Shown here: piece by piece, positions 1 to 7,017 of the stretch
How positions within the stretch are numbered: the first letter of the stretch is position 1
Layout of the letters: each line of letters starts with the position of its first letter
Source of the DNA: a virus
Virus record (IMG/VR): IMGVR_UViG_3300033141_002055
Location: 1 to 20,831 of that record
Length of the DNA: 20,831 nucleotides
Reading direction: 5' to 3' (one strand)
Notes under the pieces: generated by a model
Databases searched by the model: none
Told to the model about the DNA's origin: nothing
Seen by the model: the letters and a program-made list of their open reading frames with translations, nothing else
Made by a program: the position numbers and the translations under genes

Positions 1-8
1 TAGAGGCA

Positions 9-32
9 TATAATGTTACTTTCAAAGGTAAC
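9..32 (+). promoter_or_regulatory. TATAAT box followed by a small stem-loop
   Basis: A TATAAT hexamer at 9-14 is followed at once by a 7-bp stem-loop (GTTACTT 15-21, AGGTAAC 26-32, loop TCAA). No gene can be read in 1-95 on either strand. The stretch may be the downstream end of an element that begins outside the window. The GGTAACCT in the right arm also occurs in the structured leader at 18880-18887, which may be coincidence. The promoter reading is weak because no -35 can be judged at the window edge. Confidence 0.25.
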
Positions 33-80
33 CTACAAATACTTAGTTTAGAATAGGCTCTTTTCGAGTCTCTAACCTTT

Positions 81-98
81 TGAGGCTTTCGAGCCTCA
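81..98 (-). terminator. Stem-loop at the 3' end of the leftward 100-aa gene
   Basis: A perfect 7-bp stem TGAGGCT (81-87) / AGCCTCA (92-98) encloses a four-base loop, and the stop codon of the leftward gene (96-98) lies inside it. A second, weaker stem (GGCTC 56-60 / GAGTC 66-70) lies just beyond. Neither is followed by a convincing U-tract on the minus strand, so this is a candidate transcript end or RNA-stabilising hairpin rather than a textbook intrinsic terminator. Confidence 0.4.
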
Positions 99-398
99 AT
101 TAAGAACAAGTCTCTTTATCTTTCCTCTAAAAATAACAGTTTTGTTTTTGTAGGTATCAATCCCGAAGCAATGGATAGACATCAGCATTAAATCAATCCC
201 TTTATGTTTTAATGAAAGTGGGCTGTAATCACAATCACGGATTTCTCTGAATTGGTTATATGACTGCTTATTAAACTTTAAAGTAACAGAGTTTTGAGTT
301 ACTGATATCTGCTTGATGCCTCTAAATAAAACTTTGCCAAAAGCAGCTATTATCATATTCTCTCTTTTTTGCTTTCTGAACTTCTTAGTATTTTTCAT
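96..398 (-). CDS. Hypothetical 100-aa basic protein
   Basis: I do not recognise this protein. It is 100 residues long, with a strongly basic N-terminus (MKNTKKFRKQKREN) and a beta-rich middle containing two Cys residues. The start is supported by AAAGGA five to six bases upstream of the ATG. It is transcribed away from the tail operon, from a promoter with TATCAT at 430-435 placed exactly 22 nt from the FNR-like box at 458-471. That is the same geometry seen for the early operons of this phage, so it is probably co-regulated with them. A small basic protein divergent from late genes could be a regulator or an accessory (moron) gene, but the sequence does not decide between these. Confidence 0.7.
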   Translation of the reverse strand: MKNTKKFRKQKRENMIIAAFGKVLFRGIKQISVTQNSVTLKFNKQSYNQFREIRDCDYSPLSLKHKGIDLMLMSIHCFGIDTYKNKTVIFRGKIKRLVLN

Positions 399-429
399 AT
401 TTAATCCTTTCTTCTTTTTTAATGCCCCA

Positions 430-435
430 ATGATA
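430..435 (-). promoter_or_regulatory. Leftward -10 element of box-1 promoter
   Basis: On the minus strand this reads TATCAT, five of six matches to TATAAT. Its centre is 32 bp from the centre of the palindrome at 458-471, which places that palindrome at -41.5. A start near 423 would give a leader of about 25 nt to the ATG at 398. No -35 hexamer is visible, as expected for an activator-dependent or Campylobacterota-type promoter. Confidence 0.55.
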
Positions 436-457
436 CCCCATATAAAAAATAAATACT

Positions 458-471
458 TTGACTTACATCAA
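458..471. promoter_or_regulatory. FNR/CRP-like palindromic box 1
   Basis: TTGACTTACATCAA is an imperfect palindrome that differs at one position from the FNR consensus TTGAT-N4-ATCAA. Its reverse complement is identical to box 4 at 17345-17358. It lies between the leftward 100-aa gene and the rightward tail operon. The leftward -10 is at the standard 22-nt distance, while the nearest rightward TATAAT (488-493) is only 16 nt away. The two directions may therefore respond differently. Whether the binding protein is a host FNR-family activator or a phage repressor cannot be told from the sequence. Confidence 0.65.
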
Positions 472-487
472 GAAATAGAAATTTAGC

Positions 488-493
488 TATAAT
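488..493 (+). promoter_or_regulatory. -10 element of the rightward tail operon
   Basis: A perfect TATAAT lies 16 nt downstream of box 1. A transcript from here would begin at about 500, exactly at the base of the long leader hairpin at 500-560. The spacing to box 1 is 6 nt shorter than in the other box-associated promoters, which suggests a different (perhaps repressed or late-factor) mode of control. Confidence 0.5.
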
Positions 494-499
494 ATGCAA

Positions 500-560
500 T
501 AGCATTTTACGAAGTCCATTTTCTCCCTCATTCATCTCCGGTGGGCTTCGTAAAGTGTTA
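500..560 (+). promoter_or_regulatory. Long leader hairpin with anti-Shine-Dalgarno loop
   Basis: Positions 500-520 pair with 540-560 in a stem of about 21 bp with several G-U pairs; the core TTTACGAAGTCCA 506-518 pairs with TGGGCTTCGTAAA 542-554. The 19-nt loop is pyrimidine-rich and contains ATCTCC at 534-539, the exact complement of GGAGAT at 567-572, which is the Shine-Dalgarno sequence of the next gene. A loop-SD pseudoknot could control translation of the first tail gene. No U-tract follows, so it is not an intrinsic terminator. Confidence 0.5.
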
Positions 561-578
561 ATCAAAGGAGATAAGAAG

Positions 579-959
579 ATGATACTGATAAAAAAAGATT
601 TAAAGACTGTAAAAAATAAACTGTTGTGCGAGCTGGAAGATTATATATTTGATAGTGTAATGCCTTTAATGACTAATGCTTCAAACATGACAGAAGAAAA
701 ACAAGAGCAACTTTCAACAGAGATGATGAAGAGTGTAATGGATGCCATAAAAGATAACAGCATCCGCTTTGCAACGATTTGTTATACAGATGAAAACGGT
801 CAATCGTTAAGTGAAGAAGATTTACAAGAGATCCCTTTGAAGCTAAAAGTGTTCCAAGAGTGCTTACCTGAAATCATGGAAATCATGGCTGACTATTTAC
901 AGAATGAGGATTCAGCAGAACAGGGAAAGCCAAAGCGGAAAATAATCCGCAAGAAATAG
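579..959 (+). CDS. Tail assembly chaperone, short (G-like) form
   Basis: This 126-aa acidic, helical protein sits directly before the tape measure gene, the position of lambda G, P2 E and Mu gp41-like tail assembly chaperones. The start at 579 was chosen over the GTG at 555 because AAAGGAGAT (564-572) is correctly spaced from ATG 579 and would otherwise lie inside the coding region. The C-terminus is basic and ends NPQ-frame-overlapping at the slippery heptamer G GGA AAG (923-929). Ribosomes slipping there extend the protein into the -1 frame. Role in tail-length control is inferred from position and the frameshift. Confidence 0.75.
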   Translation: MILIKKDLKTVKNKLLCELEDYIFDSVMPLMTNASNMTEEKQEQLSTEMMKSVMDAIKDNSIRFATICYTDENGQSLSEEDLQEIPLKLKVFQECLPEIMEIMADYLQNEDSAEQGKPKRKIIRKK

Positions 960-1231
960 TTAAGTTTTTACAGCAAAACAGAATCGCACCTCTTTTCTTT
1001 AGAGGCTCTGTTTTAATATCTCAGAAAGTAATCTCATTTAGTGAGTTTATGGACATGAGATATAAAGATTTTAAGAAAGTAGAAGCTACTTATTATTTCA
1101 TCCAGAGTATGAAACATGGAAGCGCGAAACCTTCTCAGTCTAAAGATAAAACTAAGCAAGAACTGCAAGGATTAGATACTATAAGTGCAAGTGATTTGAA
1201 CTTACCTAAAGAATACTTATCTATTTTTTAG
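579..1231 (+). CDS. Tail assembly chaperone, -1 frameshift (GT-like) form
   Basis: The product is a fusion made by -1 slippage at 923-929 (G GGA AAG in the zero frame, the same heptamer used by lambda G-T). The zero frame is read to 929, then 929-1231 in the -1 frame, giving about 217 aa. The -1 frame is open from 908, directly after a TGA at 905-907, to the TAG at 1229-1231. It codes a coherent domain (EIVKFLQQNRIAPLFFRG...) before the first ATG at 1049, so a separate 60-aa gene starting at 1049 would cut the domain in half. In lambda-like phages the longer form binds the tape measure protein; the tape measure gene follows 24 bp downstream here. Confidence 0.75.
923..929 (+). promoter_or_regulatory. 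Programmed -1 ribosomal frameshift site GGGAAAG
   Basis: The zero frame reads CAG GGA AAG, so the heptamer is G_GGA_AAG, matching X_XXY_YYZ. It lies in the 908-959 overlap of the two frames, 28 nt before the zero-frame stop. No strong downstream stem is obvious, as in lambda. Confidence 0.75.
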
Positions 1232-1255
1232 ATATAATTATCAAAAGGATTTATT

Positions 1256-2599
1256 TTGGCAACTGTTGAGGAATTAGATTATGAATTAAATTTTAAATGG
1301 GATAAGAAAACATTTGAAGGCTTCAATAAATCTCTTCAAAAATCTGTTGCGGGATTTGTAAAACTTGGAGCAGCGATTATTGCTGCACAAGGTGTTGCTT
1401 TTTCAATTGCCAAAAGTGTAGCAGACCAAAACGATCAACTAGACAAATTAGCATTAAGACTAAATACAACTACAGAAGAATATCAACGCTTAAAGTTTGC
1501 TGCCGAAGATTTTGGAGCAAGTGGCGATGATGTTACAAGTTCACTAAAAAACCTCACTAAAGCCCAAGAAGATATACTAAGAGGTAAAGGCGACATAGAA
1601 GCATTTGGAAGACTTGGAATTAATCCAGCAGACTTTCAAAACTCATCTGATTTACTTCTAGCCATAGGTGATTCAATACAAAACATTCAATCAAATTCTG
1701 AAAAGATAAATCTACTTGAAAGAATCGGAGTCAGTACAAACTTACTTCAAGCATTAGATAGTGGTAGTGCTAATATAGGAGCGCTTGGAGAAGAGTTTGA
1801 TAGTTTCGGTGGCACAGTATCAGTAGAACAAAAACGACTCGCTGGAGAGTTTCAAGCGGTATGGCTAAGATCTACAACAGTAATAAGTGGAATGACAAAC
1901 AAGATAGGCTCTAAGCTTTTAGTAAGTATAAATAAATTTTTACAAGTATTCGTTAAATTTGCTCAAAAGAATATGAAAGAAATAACAGCAGGATTTGATA
2001 AGTTTTTTAGAGCGATTACAAAAGCTTCTAAAATCTTATTTATCGTTTTAACAAGAATATTCTCTTTAATATCTAGCATTATAGGATTGATGGGTGGACT
2101 TGAAAATGCTGTACTTGTTGCATCCGCTGCTTTTATAGTATTGAAGAGAAGAATGATTCTAGCTTTTGCAGTTCCTCTCTTGATCGGTATAGCGCTATTT
2201 GCAATTATAGAAGATATTGTAACAGGGCTACAAGGTAAAGATAGTTTTTTCGGAGACCTATTAAATACACTAAGTTTCATTCCAGAAGCATTGAAAAAGA
2301 TAAGCTCATGGTTTGATATAATTATAGAAAAAATAGTAAAAATAGGTACTGATATAAAAGAAGCTTTTAGTTTTGATAACATTAGTTTACCAGATATTAG
2401 TTTGCCTTCATTTGGAGATATCGGAAGCTCAATAAGCGGATTCTTTGGTGGAACTCCACAAGGTCAAGCAATCACCAATAATATAGGCGGTGCAAGAGAT
2501 GCGAATATTACGATTAATGTTAGCGGAGCAGATGGGAGTGTTGTAGAACAAATAAACCAGTACTTCCAGCAAACATCAAATAGAATTTTTGGAGATTAA
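1256..2599 (+). CDS. Tail tape measure protein
   Basis: This 447-aa protein follows the frameshifting chaperone and precedes the baseplate genes, the standard tape-measure position. The start is TTG, supported by AAAAGGA (1243-1249) six bases upstream. Residues about 55-200 are helical and resemble the N-terminal part of phage tape measures (QLDKLALRLNTTTEEYQ, then LGINPADF, later VEQKRLAGEFQAVW). A hydrophobic stretch at about 256-325 holds several possible membrane-insertion helices. The C-terminus is Gly/Ser-rich and disordered. It is short for the family, implying a short contractile tail like those of Mu-type phages. Confidence 0.85.
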   Translation: MATVEELDYELNFKWDKKTFEGFNKSLQKSVAGFVKLGAAIIAAQGVAFSIAKSVADQNDQLDKLALRLNTTTEEYQRLKFAAEDFGASGDDVTSSLKNLTKAQEDILRGKGDIEAFGRLGINPADFQNSSDLLLAIGDSIQNIQSNSEKINLLERIGVSTNLLQALDSGSANIGALGEEFDSFGGTVSVEQKRLAGEFQAVWLRSTTVISGMTNKIGSKLLVSINKFLQVFVKFAQKNMKEITAGFDKFFRAITKASKILFIVLTRIFSLISSIIGLMGGLENAVLVASAAFIVLKRRMILAFAVPLLIGIALFAIIEDIVTGLQGKDSFFGDLLNTLSFIPEALKKISSWFDIIIEKIVKIGTDIKEAFSFDNISLPDISLPSFGDIGSSISGFFGGTPQGQAITNNIGGARDANITINVSGADGSVVEQINQYFQQTSNRIFGD

Positions 2600-2602
2600 A
2601 AC

Positions 2603-3112
2603 ATGGCATTAATTCAGATAAGCGGATTCTCTAAGAATGTTTTTGAAAGCGATGAAAGTGGAATCACTGTTGCTTTTGACGGATTCCTTAGTGTCAATCA
2701 AGTCGTAAACAATATTGTAACTAAAAGACCTATTGAGGATGGCTTTGACTTAACTGATGCTGTTCATAATAGTCCTACTGTCTTATCGGTTGAAATCATA
2801 GTAACTGATACAGCACAGACAATAATTGACAGTAGATCGATTACAAATCTTCCAAACATATTAGGAACTAAATTTGTTCAAACTTATACAAAAAGACAAT
2901 TAAACAGACTTGATGAAATCTCAAACAATAAAGAAACAATTTCTTTTAAAACAAAATATGGAAATTACAGCGGATACTTTTTAGAGAATTTTGCTTATAC
3001 AGAATCAGAAGAAGAAGGGCTAAGAATTAGTTTTAATTTATCAGAAAATAGAACTGATGTTGTTGCAGATACTTCACTAAATATAGATGATAGCATAGGA
3101 TTATGGTCATGA
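2603..3112 (+). CDS. Dit-like / baseplate adaptor protein
   Basis: This 169-aa protein lies three bases after the tape measure gene. The segment AVHNSPTVLSVEIIVTD (about 53-69) and the following beta-rich layout with a Tyr/Lys-rich strand (TKYGNYSGYFLENF) resemble the Dit-like phage tail protein N-terminal family, which links the tail tube end to the hub. It ends with an ATGA overlap into the next gene. The family assignment is by motif and position; a generic minor tail protein is the alternative. Confidence 0.6.
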   Translation: MALIQISGFSKNVFESDESGITVAFDGFLSVNQVVNNIVTKRPIEDGFDLTDAVHNSPTVLSVEIIVTDTAQTIIDSRSITNLPNILGTKFVQTYTKRQLNRLDEISNNKETISFKTKYGNYSGYFLENFAYTESEEEGLRISFNLSENRTDVVADTSLNIDDSIGLWS

Positions 3113-3363
3113 TAATAAATTTAGATTTAAACTTTATCAACAAGATTTTAAAAACAAATCAAGCCGAACTCAGATTCAAATACAATACAAATAATGATTA
3201 TTTCTATTTTGATCTATTTGATTTAGACGGCAATATAATCTCTTATCATAATAAAATAGTCACAGGTTTTCAGTTTCTAGGTTTTAGATTTACTTCTGAC
3301 ACTAATGCAAGTTACGCGACAGCAGAAAATATCTCTGGATTCAAGCTAGTAACAGATGAGTAA
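3109..3363 (+). CDS. Baseplate plug-like protein
   Basis: The protein is 84 aa when started at ATG 3109, which overlaps the previous stop as ATGA; an upstream ATG at 3103 would add only two residues. The pattern of short beta strands (AELRFKYNTNNDYFYFDLFD, LDGNIISY, GFQFLG) resembles the small Pam3 gp18-type baseplate plug proteins, and the order Dit-like, plug, hub, spike is the one found in those phages. It overlaps the start of the hub gene by eight bases, so translation is likely coupled. Confidence 0.55.
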   Translation: MIINLDLNFINKILKTNQAELRFKYNTNNDYFYFDLFDLDGNIISYHNKIVTGFQFLGFRFTSDTNASYATAENISGFKLVTDE

Positions 3364-4261
3364 ATTTTCTACTAGAGACTTAATCGTATCAATAAGAAAT
3401 AAAGCAATTGACAAGACGATAGAGAATTTAAATATAAGAGTTGTTGCGACTAAGACTCTCGCAAGTGTACCAAATGAAGCAGAAATAGAAATCTATAATC
3501 TTAATCAAAACAGCAGAGAAGATTTATATAACAATGTTTATAATTTTACTGAAGATATAGGCAATACAAATATCACTGTAACTTTAGACAATAAGCAGAT
3601 TTTCACAGGTCAATTAATCAATGTAAATAGCACCTATTCTATTCCAGATGCTGAATGGAAAACAGTTCTATATTGTGGCGATGGATTTAATGCTTTTCGT
3701 ACTAAGACTAATAGAAAGTTTGATAAAGGTACATCAAGAAAAGATATGGTTGATGAACTTATAGGGGAGCTTGAAAGTGCTGGAGTAGTGGTTAAAGGAG
3801 CAATAGAAGGCTTCACAAATTGCACAGATAAAAGTTTACTCAAAGCGATCCTGGTTAATGGTGAAGTCGTATCTAATATAAAACGATTATTGAAAGATTG
3901 TTTCAAAGATGTAGATGTTTATGTAGATGAAGAAAAGATAAACATTTTAGTGGAAAAATCAGTTATTAAAAATAATCTAATTGTTATAAACAGTGGATTA
4001 ATTGAACCGCCAACATTAAGTGAACAAGGCATCAATGCTAAAGTTGTTTTAAATTCTAGCCTAAAGATTGGTGCAGAGTTCCAAGTACAATCAAGAAGTA
4101 GAAACATTAGCTTCGGAAATCTTACAATAAACAGACCTAGAAAAAAACAGATAAGTGGTGACGGGATTTATAGAGTGCAAGAATTAAAACACATTGTTGA
4201 TAATTTCTCCAGTAATGTTGCAACAACTGAGATAATCGGTTTAAACTCAGGGAGACTATAG
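3356..4261 (+). CDS. Baseplate hub protein (gpD/gp27-like)
   Basis: This 301-aa protein has the profile of phage hub proteins: an N-terminal beta domain (SVPNEAEIEIYNLNQNSRE, about 37-55), a conserved-looking CGDGFNAFR segment near 105-114, and a helical segment (SRKDMVDELIGELE) before a second beta domain. The hub trimer connects the tail tube to the central spike. The gene overlaps the plug gene by eight bases and is followed by the spike gene with no gap (stop 4259-4261, ATG 4262). Confidence 0.65.
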   Translation: MSKFSTRDLIVSIRNKAIDKTIENLNIRVVATKTLASVPNEAEIEIYNLNQNSREDLYNNVYNFTEDIGNTNITVTLDNKQIFTGQLINVNSTYSIPDAEWKTVLYCGDGFNAFRTKTNRKFDKGTSRKDMVDELIGELESAGVVVKGAIEGFTNCTDKSLLKAILVNGEVVSNIKRLLKDCFKDVDVYVDEEKINILVEKSVIKNNLIVINSGLIEPPTLSEQGINAKVVLNSSLKIGAEFQVQSRSRNISFGNLTINRPRKKQISGDGIYRVQELKHIVDNFSSNVATTEIIGLNSGRL

Positions 4262-4882
4262 ATGCCAAAAGAAGTAGTACAATCGAATAACGGCATGATT
4301 AATTTTATATTCAATGCTATCAATAATTCGTTATTAGAATTAAACACTTCTAACATGGCAACGATAACATCTGTAAGCGATGATAAGACTAAAGTAGATG
4401 TAACTATTGACTCAAGCAAAGAAGAAGTGCCAGACATACCATTTGTAACACTACAAGGCGGAGGAAGCTTTTTACAGTTCCCAATAAGCGTAGGGGATAA
4501 AGTCTTATTGATTTTTGCAAAAGACACTATAGAAGATTGGTTAAGCGGCGATGATGATTTTATCTTTGATTCTAACTTTGATATAAACAATGCTTTTGCT
4601 TTAGTTGGGATAAACAATATTAATCCGATAGAGATTCAAGATTATACGGATTTTAAAATAGATACGATTAAGATCAGAAATGAAAATGAAGAATTAATCA
4701 CAATTTTAAGTGAAACAACTCAGGCTCTAATCGATACAAGTGATTTGCTATCAACAACAAATGTCGTGATAGCATCTGGCTCTAGTGCCGGAACTTATCC
4801 AATCAGTTCACAAGCAGCTTTCACATCACTTAAAACAGCGATAGATGATTTAAAGACAAGACTAGATACATTTAAGGTGTAA
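4262..4882 (+). CDS. Baseplate central spike (gpV / Gp138-type)
   Basis: This 206-aa protein carries an OB-like N-terminal domain at about 30-120 (MATITSVSDDKTKVDVTI, then VPDIPFVTLQGGGSFLQFPI and SVGDKVLLIFAKD), characteristic of Gp138_N/gpV-type spike proteins. A repetitive beta region and a C-terminal helix (AAFTSLKTAIDDLKTRLDTF) follow. No lysozyme domain is present, so membrane puncture rather than wall digestion is expected. It starts directly after the hub gene. Confidence 0.7.
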   Translation: MPKEVVQSNNGMINFIFNAINNSLLELNTSNMATITSVSDDKTKVDVTIDSSKEEVPDIPFVTLQGGGSFLQFPISVGDKVLLIFAKDTIEDWLSGDDDFIFDSNFDINNAFALVGINNINPIEIQDYTDFKIDTIKIRNENEELITILSETTQALIDTSDLLSTTNVVIASGSSAGTYPISSQAAFTSLKTAIDDLKTRLDTFKV

Positions 4883-4884
4883 AT

Positions 4885-5253
4885 ATGGCAACAATGGATT
4901 ATAAAACAATTGAATATAGTGAAGGCGAATTTGATATAGCAATACCTCTTGAAAAAGTAGTAGCATTTGAAGATTTATTATTTCAACAAGTTGATTTACT
5001 TCTTGAAACATGGAAGGGTGAATTTGTTTATGATATTACTCAAGGTATGCCCTATGAAGAAATTTTAGAAAAAAGTTTTGATTTAACTTCAATAGAATCG
5101 GTTTATTATGATAGAATTAAGGAATTAGTTTATTTCAAAGATTTACAAGACTTTGCAATAGATATTGATTCGGATAGAAATTATCTAATCAGTTTTGTGG
5201 TAGTAGCTCAAAACGATGCAACACAAAACTTTAACTTTTCACTAGGGGTATAA
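4885..5253 (+). CDS. Baseplate wedge protein, gp25/gpW-like (DUF2634-like)
   Basis: The protein is 122 aa. The sequence around EDLLFQQVDLLLETWKGEFVYDITQGMPY (quoted here only for position; about 27-55) has the form of gp25/gpW/Mu gp46 wedge proteins, in which a helix leads into a short strand with GE-F. These proteins join the sheath to the baseplate wedge and are not enzymatic. Position between spike and J-like gene agrees with Mu and P2. Confidence 0.65.
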   Translation: MATMDYKTIEYSEGEFDIAIPLEKVVAFEDLLFQQVDLLLETWKGEFVYDITQGMPYEEILEKSFDLTSIESVYYDRIKELVYFKDLQDFAIDIDSDRNYLISFVVVAQNDATQNFNFSLGV

Positions 5254-5254
5254 A

Positions 5255-6376
5255 ATGGCAATAATTACAGACAACGGTGTAAATATTGATACATTAGAAG
5301 AAGCAGTAAAAAATAACACCGCTTCATACTCTGAAAAAACAGGTGATGTTGATGTATCGCCAAGTAGTGCTTCTGGGGAACTTATCGCGATTACTTCTGA
5401 AATGGATGTAAGAAACCAGCAGAATGTAGCAGACGCATTTACTCAAAATACCATTACAGATGCGACTGAATTAAATCTTGACAGCCTAGCTTTAATTAAA
5501 AATCAAGCTAGAAAAGAAAATCAATCAAGTATAGTGTTTGTAAAATTCGAGGGAGTGAATACAACAATAGTTCCAAAAGATATTATTCTAGTTTGTAGTG
5601 ATAACGATGAAGAATTTTTAACAGATTTTGCAGTAACTATAGCAAGTGGTGAAGCTTTTGTGAGTGCTACAAGTGTAAACATTGGAGTGATATGTCCAGC
5701 AGAGACAATCAGCCTCAAAACGGCAATCACTGACATTACGAGTGCTACAAATCAAACTGATGCAGAAGTGGGCTTTGATAGTGAAAGTGATTCATCATTA
5801 AGAACACGACTTCAATTCATCGGCTCACCATTTACAAACAATCTCAAAGAGGGATTATTTCTAGCTTTAGCAGAATTACAAAATACTACTAAAGTTGCAA
5901 TACTAGATAACAATACAGACTCTACAATAGATGGAGTACCAGCAAGATATTTTAGTCCTGTTGTTCAGGGTGGGAATCAAGCAGAGATAGCAAGAATTAT
6001 TTACCGTTATATGGGTGTAGGTAATCCAAGTTTCGGAGATATTAATCAGACAATAATAAGCGATATTGATAGTTCTATATCTTATGTAGTTTCTTATAAT
6101 ATACCTACTGAATTATTAACAGTTGTTGCAGCAACAATCACAACTGCTTCAACATTTAATTCTGATACAGGATTCGATGAAATTAGAGATAATATTGTAG
6201 CTTATTTTGATTCACTAAAGATTGGAGAAGATGCGATTATTCAGAAAGTTGAAGCAGTTTGTTTTATTCAAGGAGTGACAGCAGTGAGTATTCTTCTAAA
6301 TGGTTCAGCAGTTAGTCTCAACTCTACTTTTAAAGAATTGTTTGTAACTAATCTATCTAATGTGACAGCCTCATGA
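5255..6376 (+). CDS. Baseplate J-like wedge protein
   Basis: This 373-aa protein is of the usual length for gpJ/gp47. Residues about 1-70 (GVNIDTLEEAVKN, then SPSSASGELIAITSEMDVRN and ATELNLDSLA) match the start of the family, and SESDSSLRTRLQF near 178-190 matches its conserved D-E/S-LR-R region. It forms the wedge ring with the next gene product. It overlaps the following gene by four bases (ATGA). Confidence 0.8.
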   Translation: MAIITDNGVNIDTLEEAVKNNTASYSEKTGDVDVSPSSASGELIAITSEMDVRNQQNVADAFTQNTITDATELNLDSLALIKNQARKENQSSIVFVKFEGVNTTIVPKDIILVCSDNDEEFLTDFAVTIASGEAFVSATSVNIGVICPAETISLKTAITDITSATNQTDAEVGFDSESDSSLRTRLQFIGSPFTNNLKEGLFLALAELQNTTKVAILDNNTDSTIDGVPARYFSPVVQGGNQAEIARIIYRYMGVGNPSFGDINQTIISDIDSSISYVVSYNIPTELLTVVAATITTASTFNSDTGFDEIRDNIVAYFDSLKIGEDAIIQKVEAVCFIQGVTAVSILLNGSAVSLNSTFKELFVTNLSNVTAS

Positions 6377-6996
6377 CATTTCAAGATTTAGCAATTAGCA
6401 GAATTACTCCAAAATTTGCAAATGCTAATAACTATAAAAATATTGTAAGATTCACGACAAGCATATTTGATAAAACTGTAACAGATATAGAACTAATAAA
6501 AGATTTAAAAAACTTAAACTCTGAAAGCACAATAGTATTGGATGAATTAGGGAAACTTTTAGGCATATACCCAAGACCGATATTGGAAGTTGGCACAACT
6601 GGCGATGGCTTTATGCAGTGGGATGTTTTAGGTTGGGATACTACACCTTTCTTTACTCTTGGAAGTGAAGATATCAGACCTTTAACAAATCTTGAATATT
6701 CAAGACTTTTAAGAGCAGTTGCAACTCTGATGACTTTCAATGGAACAATTGATGAATGGTCAAGTCTTATTGGAAAACTTGCAGATGCTTCAGTATATAT
6801 AGTTAATAAACCAAGCTCTTATGATATTGTAATATTAAAAACATTAACACAAATAGAGAAAAATCTGCTAGAATTTCTTTTAGATAAGATTGACAATCTA
6901 ACAGTAAAAAAAGGTTTTTTAGGAACTTCTGATAATCAGCCTTTTCAATGGGATGTAACATCTTGGGATACGGTCTCTTTTATAGAGCCGTGGTAA
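6373..6996 (+). CDS. DUF2612-like tail protein I analogue
   Basis: The protein is 207 aa. It has LDELGKLLGIYPRP near 55-68, then two W-D repeats (QWDVLGWDT near 83-91 and QWDVTSWDT near the C-terminus), and LRAVATLMTFNGTIDEW near 113-129, features of DUF2612 proteins that take the place of gpI/gp48 after the J gene. It probably joins the baseplate wedge to the fibre. Overlap with the J gene indicates coupled translation. Confidence 0.6.
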   Translation: MTFQDLAISRITPKFANANNYKNIVRFTTSIFDKTVTDIELIKDLKNLNSESTIVLDELGKLLGIYPRPILEVGTTGDGFMQWDVLGWDTTPFFTLGSEDIRPLTNLEYSRLLRAVATLMTFNGTIDEWSSLIGKLADASVYIVNKPSSYDIVILKTLTQIEKNLLEFLLDKIDNLTVKKGFLGTSDNQPFQWDVTSWDTVSFIEPW

Positions 6997-7017
6997 ATTA
7001 AAATAAAGGACAAATAA

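Noticed and set aside
25-45. Similarity of 25-45 to the leader at 18721-18745
   Set aside because: About 16 of 21 bases agree but the sequence is AT-rich and no common structure is kept, so chance is sufficient.
1049-1231. Separate 60-aa gene starting at ATG 1049
   Set aside because: The frame is open and protein-like for 47 codons upstream of the ATG, no ribosome site precedes it, and a slippery heptamer joins it to the previous gene.
1963-2382. 139-aa open frame antisense to the tape measure gene
   Set aside because: It lies fully inside a well-supported gene and has no ribosome site or recognisable features; the same holds for the antisense frames at 3634-3906, 4168-4617, 5521-5736, 6432-6740 and 7958-8233.
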